Assembly: GCA_947623455.1 (NCBI GenBank) | Contig: OX392527.1 | Coordinates: 33,410,201 to 33,474,200 of the forward strand | Direction: 5' to 3' | DNA length: 64,000 nucleotides | Source: Mimachlamys varia | Lineage: Eukaryota > Mollusca > Bivalvia > Pectinida > Pectinidae | Part shown: positions 34,855-46,700 of the stretch, in pieces | Numbering within the stretch: position 1 is the first letter of the stretch | Layout of the letters: each line of letters starts with the position of its first letter | Notes under the pieces: generated by a model | What the model saw: only the letters and a program-made list of their open reading frames with translations | Database searches by the model: none | What the model was told of the DNA's origin: nothing | Made by a program: the position numbers and the translations under genes

Positions 34855-35720
34855 CTATGAAACAAGAAGCATCTTCGTCTCTGAAATAAATCCAGCAGAA
34901 ACCAAAGAATGCTTTCTTGATATCCAAATGTCTTGCATGTTATTGGTTACTGTTATCAAATACTTAAAGCACCTCCCTTTATTTTTTAGTGTCCGAAACA
35001 AACGATTCCTTATATGAGCGATTTCTTTCTCGAAGTTAAATGCGGACTCAATTGCTGCGAATGCTGATTTAGGTTGACTGGAATATAACTTCACCCGTTG
35101 TCTTCTCAATAGGTGGTGTACGACAGCCAAATGGCAGCGAAGCAATCAAGATGCTAATGACAAATTAAGGATAGCTGTCACTTAAGCAATACCGGAAGGT
35201 GTTTACAGATGATATCTGCAGAAATTGGATAATTTGTGCTAGCAGTGACGGTCGCTTCGGGTACTGGGTTAGCCTGTTGAACATAACATGGTGTCTTATT
35301 GAGAGCGTCTGGAGCGACTTCCTATTGTTTGGTTAGCATCTGCGCCTTCACTGGAGACATTTCCAGGGCGTTATGATCTAAGGTTGCAGAAGAATCACAA
35401 CGAGGAGGGACTTGTCAATGGCGTTTGGGTCAAATACGTATCATATTCCACACTTTATGAGGCCAGCGGCTTTGGTTGACATCGTAAGTCTCTTGTAGAT
35501 TATCCTGAAGCCATAGATCGCTCTTGAACATACGTACTTGGCTCATTTGCTTGACGACTTTTGCCTTCATTTATGGCATTGTAGAAGGCGACATCCATAG
35601 GCTAAAGAGTGTGTGTAGCTTTCGAAGCAGACATATTGGAATAAAATTGTTGTAAGAGACAATACCCAATCTTGCGAGTTGTCATTGATGACTGATGGAA
35701 CATTGCCCATAGCTATTTTC
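34855..35720 (-). pseudogene. Decayed minus-strand ORF block of unknown family
   Basis: A 96-residue frame at 34855-35145 contains SAFNFEKEIAHIRNRLFRTL and KGRCFKYLITVTNNMQDIW. Upstream on the same strand (35170-35720), frames broken by stops read like protein: SGPEALDSRKIAMGNVPSVI near 35700, FKSDLWLQDNLQETYDVNQS near 35510, and TVTASTNYPISADIICKHLP near 35200. Residue composition and the same strand throughout suggest one decayed protein, perhaps of a transposon or a processed copy. I do not recognise the family. Confidence 0.4.
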
Positions 35721-35995
35721 CTACTGTCTAGAGCTTCGGGACCAGACTTTATATTTTTGCCACCATTGGTGAGTAAGGCATTAACAATACACAGCTGCTT
35801 TTAAATATTCCCACTTGATTATTCATACTGAATACTGAATAATATGTAATTGAGGTATACATGTGTATGAATAGGCAACGTTAGTTTGACTTTGTTTCAT
35901 AAGTTTATTTCTATTACACTATTGACTGTTGAATGCATTGCTCTTAATGGCATCACGTGCCATTTTATATGTTTTATCAGAATTGCGCCGTACCA
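35721..35995. other. Upstream flank of the Kazal gene
   Basis: AT-rich and without a recognised gene or repeat. It leads into the paired CRE sites that begin the likely promoter of the Kazal-domain gene. Confidence 0.35.
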
Positions 35996-36260
35996 TGACG
36001 TCAATTGTTGACGTCACTGTTATCAATATATATTACAATCAATATTCCAATAAATAAACAGTGCAAAAACAAAATTTGGGGGAAAAATGGTTTTATGTGA
36101 CATGCATGGTTTATCCATGATGTGTCTAAAACCCGTGCAAATATGATAGTACCAAATATTCGGTATAATTAAATGATAGTAATGTTTAAGACAGAAGCAC
36201 GGAAAGCGAGATAAGCAATCTGACTGCTATATAAGGAGGTCATCCCTATCTAGTCCGTGA
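35996..36260 (+). promoter_or_regulatory. Promoter of the Kazal gene: paired CREs, GATA site, TATA box
   Basis: Two consensus cAMP-response elements TGACGTCA lie at 35996-36003 and 36009-36016. A GATA-factor site AGATAAG is at 36209-36215 and a TATATAAG box at 36228-36235. The TATA box is 87 bases before the ATG at 36322, placing the transcript start near 36260. The spacing TATA-start-ATG is normal for a short leader. Confidence 0.6.
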
Positions 36261-36321
36261 CCAGGAGATAATAAGTACACCTCCACGTTCACAGCCCTTC
36301 CTTATTATACCAACTTCCAAC

Positions 36322-39300
36322 ATGTACACATTCGCCGTTCTTCTGGCAGTTCTTGGTAATTTTTTGTATTATTTATTGTCGATTTATGATGGAATTATTT
36401 ATTGTTTAGAATTTTATTGGGTTTTGTGTGTGTAATTATTTTGTTTTTAGGAGCTGTCTACGGACAGACACATTTGTGTGACAGGAACTGTCTCGCTCAG
36501 TACAGCCCGGTATGTGGAACCGACCGCCACACCTATAGTAAGTCTACACAGCAACTCATTGAACGCCAAGTTAATAAATAGCGACACACATCCCTATTGG
36601 CAGGTATAATTATATAGGCTTAATTCAGTTGACAGTGACAGATTATATCCTCATTTGATCTTCTAGTTAGATAGACATAATTTTGTTTGCATCTAATTTG
36701 TAAACTTAAAACGGAATGAAAACAAAAATTAATTGTACATTTATGAGATTATTATTTGGAATATTGATAATTGTGTAAATGTCTTATTCAATTTAATTTA
36801 ATTGCAAATGTTCCAGGTGTATGTCATGACTTTCTAATTTGAATTGATCTTTAATTCGATAAGATATATTTTCTAATAAGACAAAACTACCTAAGGTTAC
36901 ATTGGCTGGAGATATTAGCGTAAACGCATTGGTGAAGAAATCTTCATTGAAGTAGATCTGTGTTTCAATTTTTTCCTAAATTCTGCTGAAGTTCGGATTC
37001 GTTTTTACCTCGCTTTTATAGGCTACTTCATCGTTCAAAACAACACTTCCACTTCGGCATCAGTACCTGTTAATACTACCGATGTATCCTGTGTTAGTTT
37101 AACCGACACGAATGCAATTGTCTTAGCCAATTTTGGACCTGAATGGAGGTTTTTAGAGTAATTTCACGCTTTTGAGGGGTTTAGATCGCTTTTCAACAAA
37201 AATGCCCCTTCAATGGTCAGCCTTTACGACCATTGAGGAGGATATTTAAACATCTCAGTTTATGTCAAAAACTAGCTGTAACAAATTCCCATGTCCCTGT
37301 GACATCAAACACATATACATAATAGTAAAAAGCAAAGAGTTAGCAAATATAGCAAGTTGAAAAAACAACCTACAAGCACCCTAGTAATTCTACTGGGAGG
37401 GTGGGAGAGGCGATTTAAAAAGCAGCGGTCAGCAACCACTAAGCTAGCACAGCATGGCGTGACACTTATAACTAAAACGAGGCCGCGTTACAAGTTAGGC
37501 AAAGCTAGCAATAGAAAAACAGCAGATACAAAACTATCTAAAATTCAATTTACATATAAATACCACATCATAGTGGTCATGGTATATCCCACACAACTTA
37601 TCGTGACATGCTAACGTTTCTTACAAAACTTATCGTAACCTTGATAAAGTATCTTACATATATACATCATAGTGGTCATGGTATATCCCACACAACTTAT
37701 CGTGACCTTGATAGTATCTTACTAAATCTAAGTGGTCAGGGTAGATTATTATATATCCTACAAAACTTATCGTGACTTATATGTTATCGTAACCTTGGTG
37801 ACGTTTTTTATACATGGGTTATCGGGTCGCAAATCGATGTTATGTTGATAACATTTTCGTCTAATTCTTCCACTTCAGGTAACATGTGTAAATTACAAGT
37901 TGCTGAGTGTTACGCTCGCCTTAAAGGTCAGCACTTGACTTTGTCTCATACCGGAAGTTGCGGCACTCAATCGACTCAGCCTTACTACACCCCTTCAGCT
38001 ACGTGCGACACAATTTGTGATGACGAGAATGGTGACACTGCCGTGTGCGGAAGTGACGGCATCTCATACGGTAGAAACGTTTTCCCCTTTATAAAACATG
38101 TTTTGTCCAATCTACTTTACAAATTCTGTTTTAATTTGCGGTAAACTTTATATCAATGAATAATGCAGAATGGAATGATGCATACTAGGTTATATTACAA
38201 ATTATACTAGAGGTATTGGCGGTCACCATAGATAAGCAATGTTGAAGGTCAGTGTGGCAAAAAATCAAACTTCTCAAATATTCAAACCGTCATATCCTTG
38301 TTATAATTCACACCAATTGAATTATTTCCAACTGACGATTTACAAAATATACCCAAAAGTGTATAGTGTATATTCATATAGTAAGCTTCAACCCCTCCCC
38401 AGAAATGAACGTGAAGTCCGGGGTTATGGAATTTAATCACATCTATGATAGAGCACCTTATGACCCTTCCTTCTATAAAACCGTCCTTAAATGACCCTGG
38501 CTGTTAATAAGTCGTAAAAACAATCAACTAAACCAAATTATATATATATAAAAGTTTTGATTCCAACATATCTTGGTGTTGGTGGAAAGAAGATTGTTAA
38601 AATTAACGATTTTGATAAAACAAAGAGTTTTGAAATTTCAGCTTAATTGACCAATTTGATCCCACCCTCAGGCCTCTTGTGACACAGTACACAGCAACGA
38701 CACGTAATCTTTGATAACAGATATAGTATATTCATGATCGGAAATCATAGGGACATCACAAGAACATGTCCATGGTGATACAGCATTATCAAGCTGACAG
38801 TACTTTTTTGCGTTGTGTCTCTGAATATACGTTATAACTCTCTCTTCTGTATCTTGACATTCCCTGGCCTATGGGGCCTCTTAGCTGATAACACTCATTC
38901 ACCCAGCTGGTCATCTCAAGGCATAAGCCTGTCCCTACGTCCGAATTATGTATATAATATATCTCCTACCCTCAGAATAGTTTACTAAATATGCATTTAG
39001 ACACTTGTTGTTAAAGTATCTCCCGTTACCTGAACCTGAAAATATGCTACTAATTATAATCATACGAATTAGTTCAGCCCGCCCCCTCAACACAGCATTA
39101 ATTAATGCTTCTAAGTTGGTAAGCCTTTCGTGATATATTCATCTCATAACATATCAACATGCCTACTTTGTTACGCTCTTAGGGTTAAGGATCGTAATAA
39201 TCACAGTTTTTTATGGATCTTTGGCTGTAGAAGTTTCCTGCAAAAATTCATTCAAATCGGTTCAGAGATTTTGAGAAGTCGTAAATGCAAATTATGAAAG

Positions 39301-42300
39301 GACGGACAACGGACATAACAATGTCAGTGAGAGGCTATAAAATTTGATGATTACCTTTTACCCAATGACCTTGTCTTTTGATCAGCTGACTCCTTATTTG
39401 ATTCAAATCATCTTTGCTTCCTAATGCCATAGCAAAATGTTTATCAGTGAAAAGCTGCTAAATTTGATCTTGACCTTTCATCCGGTGACCTTGGTTTTTG
39501 GTCAGTTTACTTCTTGTTTCATTCCGACAAACTTGTCATAACGAAATGTTCATCGGTGACTTGGACCTTGGTTTTTACTTCAGGTAGAAGTAATTGTGTG
39601 AACTGATCATCTTGACAAACGAAATAATTTAACTTTGATACGTGGGCATTATTTTACCCAAAATAGCATTTTCCAAAAGCAGCTATAGTAAACTTTACAC
39701 CCTCCCACCTAAAGTCCCTTCCATCAATGAAGATTGTTTCATTCAAACCTATCTGGAAAGAAGACTGTTGGAAGTTTAGCCAATTTGAACCATTTATCCC
39801 CACAGCTTCGGGTGTTAGACTCATTGAAATAAGAAAACTGACACGGCAAGTGTATAAAAATACTTTTTAGTGCAATTTCAATGTTAGGGTGGTAACAATA
39901 TACATGTATATCATTTTTTGAAAAACAAATACATGAGTTTTGTTCCACTGTTTTTGTTTTAGATAGCCACTGCGACTTTGACAATGCAAGGTGCCTGGCC
40001 GCTCAGAAACATAGCTTGCTGAGCATTCGACATACTGGTCAGTGTACCGAGACGGACCAAAACTGTCCTACCCATTGTGACCCTGCTGAGATAAGCCCAG
40101 TGTGCACCGTGGGCAACCACACCTACAGTAAGCAGTAAAATTTCGTGACAGCGACGACATCGGAACGGCACTGATAACAGTTGCTAACGTCACACATAAC
40201 AAAGTCGGAATAATCTCAAATCAAATGAACATTAATTTAAACACCAACTGCAGAAGAAAAGTTCTTTCAAAGATGCAACACAAATTGAAAAAAAAGCTTG
40301 ATATACTTTATAATGTTATAATTGTTCGATTATGTTTTTTTGTTTTCTGGCCCTGCGTTATTTGTATATTGGTGTTTGTTATGCCCCGCCATGAAATGAG
40401 GTGGGGGGGGGCAGGGGGGGGGGGGCATACGGTATAGTGTTACCCATGTCCGTCCCGTCCATACCATGGTAATGTAACCAGCTTAATTAAATAAATACTA
40501 AAACGATTGTCATCAGACTTCGCATATATATTAAGTCTGCTGTCTTGTTGTGCACCTTGTCCTTTTTTCCCGGATCAAGCATCCAAGATGGCCGCCACGG
40601 CCTCTGATTGGCTAAAAACATATCCTTTAATAATTTTTCTTCTACCTTACGGATTATGATGAAACTTGGTGAGAGGGATGTTAACATAGCGGCACTCATT
40701 ATATAGAAGAAAAGAATATGTCATAATAATTCAAGATGGCTGCCAAATAAAGGCGTCTGGTTGGTCGAGATTTAAATATTATCCGATTTAAATGAAAGTG
40801 GATATGTGTATGTCATCTGGCAATACGAAAGCAATCCCAGTATTCATTTTGTGAAAACTAAAATAGGTGACATTCCATGGCCTCTGATTGCATGGTCGAT
40901 ATCCAAATATTGTCAAAGTTTCATGAAATTTTTCATATGGGGGAGGGGGCATTTATGTCTCACAGACAAGTTTTCATTTGATATCCAAGTTTATGTTATC
41001 TCCGTATGTTGTTGTCGTTTTATGTTGGCTTATCTATCAGGGTTTGAACTTGCTTCAAGTGTTAAAGTCAATGTGTAGTTTGTATTGTCATATCTGCACA
41101 AAAACTTGGTTGTTAGTTGGTCCTACATCGGTCACACATTGACTTTGATAGTTGCAGAAATGTAAAAATCTGAAAGACAAGACAGCGTACCCGCAAACAT
41201 TTCGTGTAATACTAAGTGTCTTTCTGTCTTCATTTTTGTTTGGCAAACTAATACGAGACGATGTTCTTCATCTTTGCGTGTCGTAGAAACGATATAGGGT
41301 GGTTATTACTTCCTTCTCTTTTAACAGCCACTGTTGTGAGTATTCACTGTGTAGTGGTTTGTTGTTCATCTTTGTCAAACAAACACAAACTGAAGTTCAC
41401 TGTGTGGTGGTTTGTTGTTCAACGTTATCTGTCAGACAAACAAAAACATGAAGTTCACTGTGCGGTGGTTTGTTGTTTATCGTTGTCTGTCAAACACACA
41501 AACTGGAGTTCACTGTGTGGTGGTTTGCTGTATGTTGTTCATTGCTGTCGGTCAACCAAACACAAAAACTGGAGTGCATCGTCGGAAATTCACGGTACAC
41601 TTCACTGACGTTTGCATACCGTGGGCCAGAATCAATAGAAACTCTCGTTTCCCCAAATAGAAGTTTATTCGGAGATTTCGACCAATCAGAATGGTCGTTT
41701 CTCGTGACACTCTGGTAGATAATTTTACCTTGACCACGGCCAGTATATTTCTGTAGACATGACGCCGATGTCAATCTCCTTATTGTAGGACCTTATATTT
41801 CAATCACAATCGACAGGTTTTGTTGACAAGCGGTGCTACAAATTAAACGGATACCCCGGCTGGATGTCCCGGCCGGAAGTAGTCACAGATGAAACTATCG
41901 ATATGATTGGCTGCTATTTTAGTACGAAAACGAGAGTTTCTGTTGATTCTGGCCCACGGTATGCAAACGTCAGAGAAGTGTACTGTGGGTTTCCGACGAT
42001 GTGTGTGGTGGTTTGTTGTTTATCGTTGTCTGTCAAACACAAAAACGGAAGTTCACTGTGTGGTAGTTTGTTGTTCATTGCTGTCTGTAAAGTTTTTGAG
42101 CACGATGTTGGATGGTTTGATGCTCAACATGTTTTTACCCTAAATTCTTATTTTGTTGTTTGTTTTATATCACACCTACAATTTAGTGAAGATGTCTTTG
42201 ATAGTCATTTTGCTATTTGTTCGCCAGTTTCTGTCATACGAAACCGTAATCAAGGAGATATTAATGGTTTATTCGTTTTGTCGTACGATTGTTCGCCAGT

Positions 42301-44775
42301 TTCTGACATACTAAACCGTAATTAAGGACAGTTTCTGTCAGACAATAACAAGATTTCCTATTCTCCAGGGAGTATGTGTTACCTGAAACAACTACAGTGT
42401 AGATACGTCCATATCACCAGTATAGCGGCTCGGTATGAGTTGGCACACAACGGTTCCTGTGATGGCTTGGACCTCACCACAAGCTATCAGGTAGGAGGTC
42501 TCCGTCGTAAACTATAGTCTGTTTATAATACTTTACCTCAGCATCAAGACAATATATATTTACACTTTGGAATGTTCCTTCTGATTTAGTTGACAAAAGT
42601 TCAGATTTTAAAAAGCATATATCTTCCTATCTTTACAGAATTTAATGTTAATTGAACAAAAGGTTTTTCCTTCCATGTCTTACTGCCAATTACCACAACA
42701 CAACGTACTAATAGTTCCTGTCTGTTGCTTTTGTGACCAAGTCTGTATTTTCTTGACGTTTATTGAAGTCGAGCTGTCCCGTAGCTTATTCTTTTGATCT
42801 TTTGGTTCGATCGGGAACGTATATGTGAAACGTCCCTGGTTCAATGCAGCCAACTGCATTGGAATAGAGAAAGAGTTTCGCATTAAAACCCTTCATAGAA
42901 ATATATCACTTCATTCAATGCACGCACAAACACTTCATGTGTAAGCAGAAACAAAACCATGCAAACATAAAAAATAACCAATATTTCTCCGACGATGCTA
43001 CCGAGGTGTTATGGTAATCCTATGTAGTTTGTTACAACCATTACCAAGAGAGTTAATTGCCGGCTGGTAGTCGAAGACGTATGGTTCGTAATGTTAATAT
43101 AGATATTCTGATGGGATTTATTCACAGACGTAACAACAGTAGTTACTGATGTTCAACAACTTCACGACTGATGTTACAAACAAGTTTCGATAATTTGAAA
43201 TGATTGGGTTGGGGGCGTTATAATGACGACAAAAATGATTTAGCGTATGTTCAAACACCTTTGGTAGGAAACACTGGCTACATAAAGTATCAATCACGGG
43301 GAAACGTATTGATACTTGTATTTTAGCAGCGAATCGCTGGATCCTTCCTCGACAACAGACTGGAGCCTCGTATATAGTTCCATGTCCTTCTTAGTGTTTC
43401 GGTTTGCATTCGCAAAATTGCCACATCATGCAGTTTGAATTCTAATGTAGATAGTATACGAATCATCAAAACATACATTGTAATCTTACTTAAGGAAATT
43501 GCATGATTTATGGGCGGATTGGTCGAGTGATTAGCACTCCGGCCTTCCATGCAGGCGGACGGGGTTCGATCCCCGTAATTGTCATATGCATAGAACATTC
43601 AGAGAAAGTGTTTTTTTGCTCCTGCCCACACAACTCCAACAACCCAGGTGGAGTATAGATGGTCTGGGGTGGGTGTTGCAGTATCTGTGCTGTAGCATTC
43701 AGGTGAGGTGGCACTCTAAAAGATACCATTGGAAACACGGTTCCACTACAAACAGAACACAATTCATCTCCAGCACACACACATATGGAGATATTAGCCA
43801 GGTTGTATAGGACAAGTAGTTAGCGCCTGATAAGGCAGCTCCTGCGAACTCCTCAGAATGTTATATGATAGAACTGTATGTGTTAATTGTATTGATTGTA
43901 CTGTATGAGAATTGTATATCTATGTACTGTAAAGCGCTTTAGAGTGGCTTATGTCAGCTAGATAGGGCAAATGTTGTATATTATTATTATTTTATATTCT
44001 TTATGTACACGTATATATATATATATATGAGCAACTGGTATTGTATTTGATAGATGGATTGCAGTCCCTATCAGTTTAACGGACAGATCGCAGTAGAAGG
44101 TGGTCACCAGGAAACCCTATTGAAGACCTGTGATCGGACTTACAACCCTGTGTGTGGGACCGACCTCCGTACTCACACAAACCTATGTTATTACTGTCAA
44201 AGCGTCGCCGGGCACCACAAACTCGGTCAGTTACGTTACAGGAATCGCACACTCATCGCTTTTTTCACCTGACCCTGGTTTCATCAACAAAAATCTCCAT
44301 AGGAAAGCATTGCAGAATTTAAGGAGAAATCCTTAGTTAAGGAACTTTCCTATGAAGATTTTTAAGTTAAGGAATTTCCTTAAGTTAAGGAACGTTTATG
44401 AAACCGGGGCCAGGTAGCTAATGTAATGTCAGTTAGCTTATGGCACAATACAACAATATGAAATATCCCTAAATACCTCTTTTTCAAACTTGCTGACTTA
44501 AATGTCCAGAAATCGTTATCTAAATTATGAACGTGACACGAGAACATCACACGAACATGTGTGGCTTTGTTTAAACTTGTAGGTTTTAAGAACTTAAATG
44601 CACATCTGCACGTGATTGGGTAGTGCGTGTTAGTTGGAAAATACTCCATTTCTTCATTTCTGATCTATTTGAACTGATTTTGTTTTTTCTTTCTTCAGGT
44701 GCCGACCATTCCGTGTCAGTGATTGCCGAGACCGCTTGCCCCTCCTATCTCTCCCCACACACTGTTGTCGGTTAA
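36322..44775 (+). CDS. Secreted protein with four Kazal domains, seven exons
   Basis: Likely an extracellular serine-protease inhibitor. Exons: 36322-36355, 36451-36537, 37879-38070, 39963-40127, 42369-42490, 44054-44225, 44699-44775; all introns are GT-AG and phases join to 282 residues. Signal peptide about 1-16 (FAVLLAVLGAVYG). Kazal domains by cysteines: C21-C68, C83-C132, C139-C190, C203-C271. Domains 1-3 show C-x3-C and C-x6-C spacing; domain 4 has the classical C-x2-C (CYYC). PVCGTD occurs in domains 1 and 4. Predicted P1 residues are Ala27, Asp89, Pro145 and Arg228, so only domain 4 has a trypsin-like inhibitory site. Introns cut domains 1-3 at the same place, after TY in phase 1. ATTAAA at 44788 is a candidate poly(A) signal. 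The individual orthologue is not recognised. Confidence 0.9.
37566..37790. repeat. Short imperfect tandem repeat in Kazal intron 2
   Basis: The phrases CATAGTGGTCATGGTATATC and ACAACTTATCGTGACCTTGA or close variants recur about three times between 37566 and 37790, before exon 3. The rest of intron 2 (36538-37878) shows no clear gene. Confidence 0.6.
39340..39600. repeat. Diverged tandem repeat, about 110-bp unit, in Kazal intron 3
   Basis: Phrases such as CCAATGACCTTGTCTTTTG and CCGGTGACCTTGGTTTTTGG with CATAGCAAAATGTTTATCAG recur in two units. The same family forms a larger array at 53870-54700. The rest of intron 3 (38071-39962) has no supported gene. Confidence 0.6.
40384..40780. repeat. 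G-run and dispersed 'GATGGCCGCC' repeat in Kazal intron 4
   Basis: Runs of 9 and 12 G lie at 40403-40411 and 40414-40425. Around 40590 and 40735 the phrases CCAAGATGGCCGCCACGGCC and TCAAGATGGCTGCCAAATAA mark diverged copies of a repeat whose relatives occur at 51010 and 46960. Confidence 0.5.
41337..42090. repeat. Tandem repeat of about 56-62 bp in Kazal intron 4, split by a MITE
   Basis: The unit includes TTCACTGTGTGGTGGTTTGT, TGTTCATCGTTGTCTGTCAA and ACACAAAAACTGGAGT. Four units lie before 41577 and about two after 42000; the intervening 423 bp are a foldback element, so the array was interrupted by insertion. Long open frames across it are by-products of the repeat. Confidence 0.8.
41578..42000. 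mobile_element. 423-bp MITE with about 76-bp inverted ends
   Basis: Left end ATCGTCGGAAATTCACGGTA and right end (inverse) ATCGTCGGAAACCCACAGTA continue as inverted repeats for about 76 bases with few mismatches, including GACGTTTGCATACCGTGGGC. The interior has no ORF. It sits inside a tandem array in Kazal intron 4. Target-site duplication is ambiguous because of the repeat context. Confidence 0.85.
43509..43995 (+). mobile_element. tRNA-derived SINE in Kazal intron 5
   Basis: The 5' head resembles a tRNA: GGATTGGTCGAGTGATTAGC (box A region) and GGTTCGATCCC (box B, 43563-43573) with a paired arm GACGGGGTTCGATCCCCG-like context. A body of about 400 bp follows, ending with GTAAAGCGCTTTAGAGTGGC, then GGGCAAATGTTGTATATTAT and an ATT tail. 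Box A and box B would let RNA polymerase III transcribe it. It is same-sense with the host gene. Confidence 0.85.
44268..44414. mobile_element. Short MITE with CCTGGTTTCAT ends in Kazal intron 6
   Basis: CCTGACCCTGGTTTCATCAA at the left is matched by TTTATGAAACCGGGGCCAGG at the right, and the arms continue inward (AATCTCCATAGGAAAG with CTTTCCTATGAAGATT). The interior repeats TTAAGGAA-type phrases. It begins 43 bases after the exon 6 donor. Confidence 0.85.
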
Positions 44776-45562
44776 CCTATCTTAGCCATTAAAGTAAACC
44801 ATTTAAATAGCACCACCAGTTTGTCATTACTATGATTTTAGCCTTTAAACAGATAACAGCAATGATGAGTTGGTGCACTAACAATATTTTTGTAGAAAGT
44901 ACTGACAAACAGTAACTGTAATTAGCGCAGTCACAATTTAGCTGAATGTTTTGTATGAGGAAATCCCGAAAATAATACTACCTCTAATGTGTGTACATTT
45001 ACAGTATGCACTATAAATGGCAGGTCGACAAAACATGTGCAATTACAAGTCATTACACGTGTTTAGTAAATACCTGTGTAAATTATGATATTTTGAAATG
45101 GTAGACAATAAGACATTTGTGCAATGAGAAAATACTGTAGACCAACGGACATATTTCGACCGGGGCAATGATCATTTAGGTAACTCTTCATATGATCCAA
45201 TCGGGAACCGTCGGCACTTTCCGTAAACGAGAAAGTAGTTTTTTCTCGTGTACTCCTGTACGGAAAGTTCCGACGGTTCCCGATTAATTATATTCGACCA
45301 ACAGACACACGTGCATTGCTAAACCATCACAAACACGTCCAGTGATGGGAAGCTCCACGTTTTGTATATATACATTGTAGGTCAAGTCAAACAAAGCTGG
45401 ACGATGTTTAAGGAACGTTAAAGTACTACAAACTAAGATGCACTGACTGTTACTGACTTTATATCCTATTACTTTTAGAGATTGTGAACATAATCAGAGA
45501 CTCGTTTGAAAAAGATATAGGTCTCAAATATTTGTCAGAATAAGTCTTTGTAAAGATAATAA
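44776..45562. other. Kazal gene 3' flank
   Basis: Contains the likely polyadenylation site region. At about 45195-45290 the phrases GATCCAATCGGGAACCGTCG and GACGGTTCCCGATTAATTAT form an inverted pair with CACTTTCCG/CGGAAAGTTC, another small foldback. No gene is seen. Confidence 0.45.
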
Positions 45563-46275
45563 TTAGTTCATCGCCTTGCCCGAAGGGCCGGTGAGCTTAT
45601 GCCGTGGTGCGGCGTCCGTCCGGCTTCAACTTTTTCCTTTAAACAAATTCTTTAAAAATCTGCGAGGCACAGAGAACTAGATCTAGTCATGTGGCATGCT
45701 GTTGTGATCATGAAGGTCTGCCAAGTTTGTTCGTGTGAATAATCTACATTTGTGCTTTGATGGTCAAATGTAATTATAATATTAACAAACAACTTTTAAA
45801 TAACCGAAATATCCAGTGTACCGATATTTGGCCTGTATAATGCTTGTATGCAGGGATACTAGATTTTTTCAAACAAATGATCTTGACCTTCTTTCAAGGT
45901 CACAGGGGTCAAATGTCTAAAAATATTTAAGATACTTCTTCTCAATAACTTAAAGGCTAAGGTACTGATATTTGGCATGTAGCATGCTGGGAGGAAGGGC
46001 TTCAGAAGTTTGTTCAAATGGATGACCTTCACCTTTTTCAAGGTCACGTGAGTCAGAAGTGTTAAAAACTCCAAACTACTTCTCAATAACCAAAAGGTCT
46101 AGGGTACTGATAATAGACCTGTAGCTTCAAATTACATTTAAATATTCGAAGTTGAAATAACTAAAACCGTCATCAGTAGGATAACTAATACCCCGTAGAT
46201 GCTCGCAGTTTATAATCCTTCACTGACGTCGACCTTGACAATTCACTTACAGAAATGGGAATTTTCTTGAGGAAT
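45563..46275 (-). mobile_element. Helitron-like non-autonomous element, minus orientation, partial
   Basis: Read on the minus strand, the element ends with a GCCCTTCGGGC hairpin (45578-45588) followed by AAGGCGATGAACTAA, so it finishes in CTAA as Helitron 3' ends do (CTRR). Upstream are two diverged monomers (45860-46130) of the 145-bp repeat that fills the next element, here inverted. A segment at 46168-46275 is shared with 50725-50820. The 5' end is not defined. Confidence 0.45.
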
Positions 46276-46700
46276 TCTTCATCTTAAATTTCACATTAAG
46301 CTATTTAACATAAAGTGACAACACTCCCTTAAATAAAGTCCAATTATGAAATTGAAATGAACTGATGCACAACTACATAACATACTGATCATTCATGTGA
46401 AATATTAATGAAATGATGATGGTCTAAAAGTGAAGACAGATTTTCTGGACAAACTATTTTGCATCAAGGGACATATCTCTCTTAAAAAAAAAATTTAAAT
46501 ATCAGTCGAAATATGAACAGGATATATCAATGTGGCATGCATGCTCTTACTGACTTCCAGAGAATCAAACATTTTTGGGCTGTTTTTTAATGTCCACTGG
46601 TGTAAGACAAGGGTCTGCAATGTTGGTCATCCATTTAAATGAAATTTTCAAAGTCAACTTGCGCTGTTGAAGTGGGGGGGGGGAAAGCCATAACTCCTTA

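Noticed and set aside
41261..42325. Frames of 80-150 codons with Cys/Val-rich repeats
   Set aside because: They are generated by the tandem array and MITE in Kazal intron 4; none contains a domain and they lack exon context.
43511..43575. A functional tRNA gene
   Set aside because: Box A and box B are present but the cloverleaf is poor and the sequence continues into a SINE body with an ATT tail.
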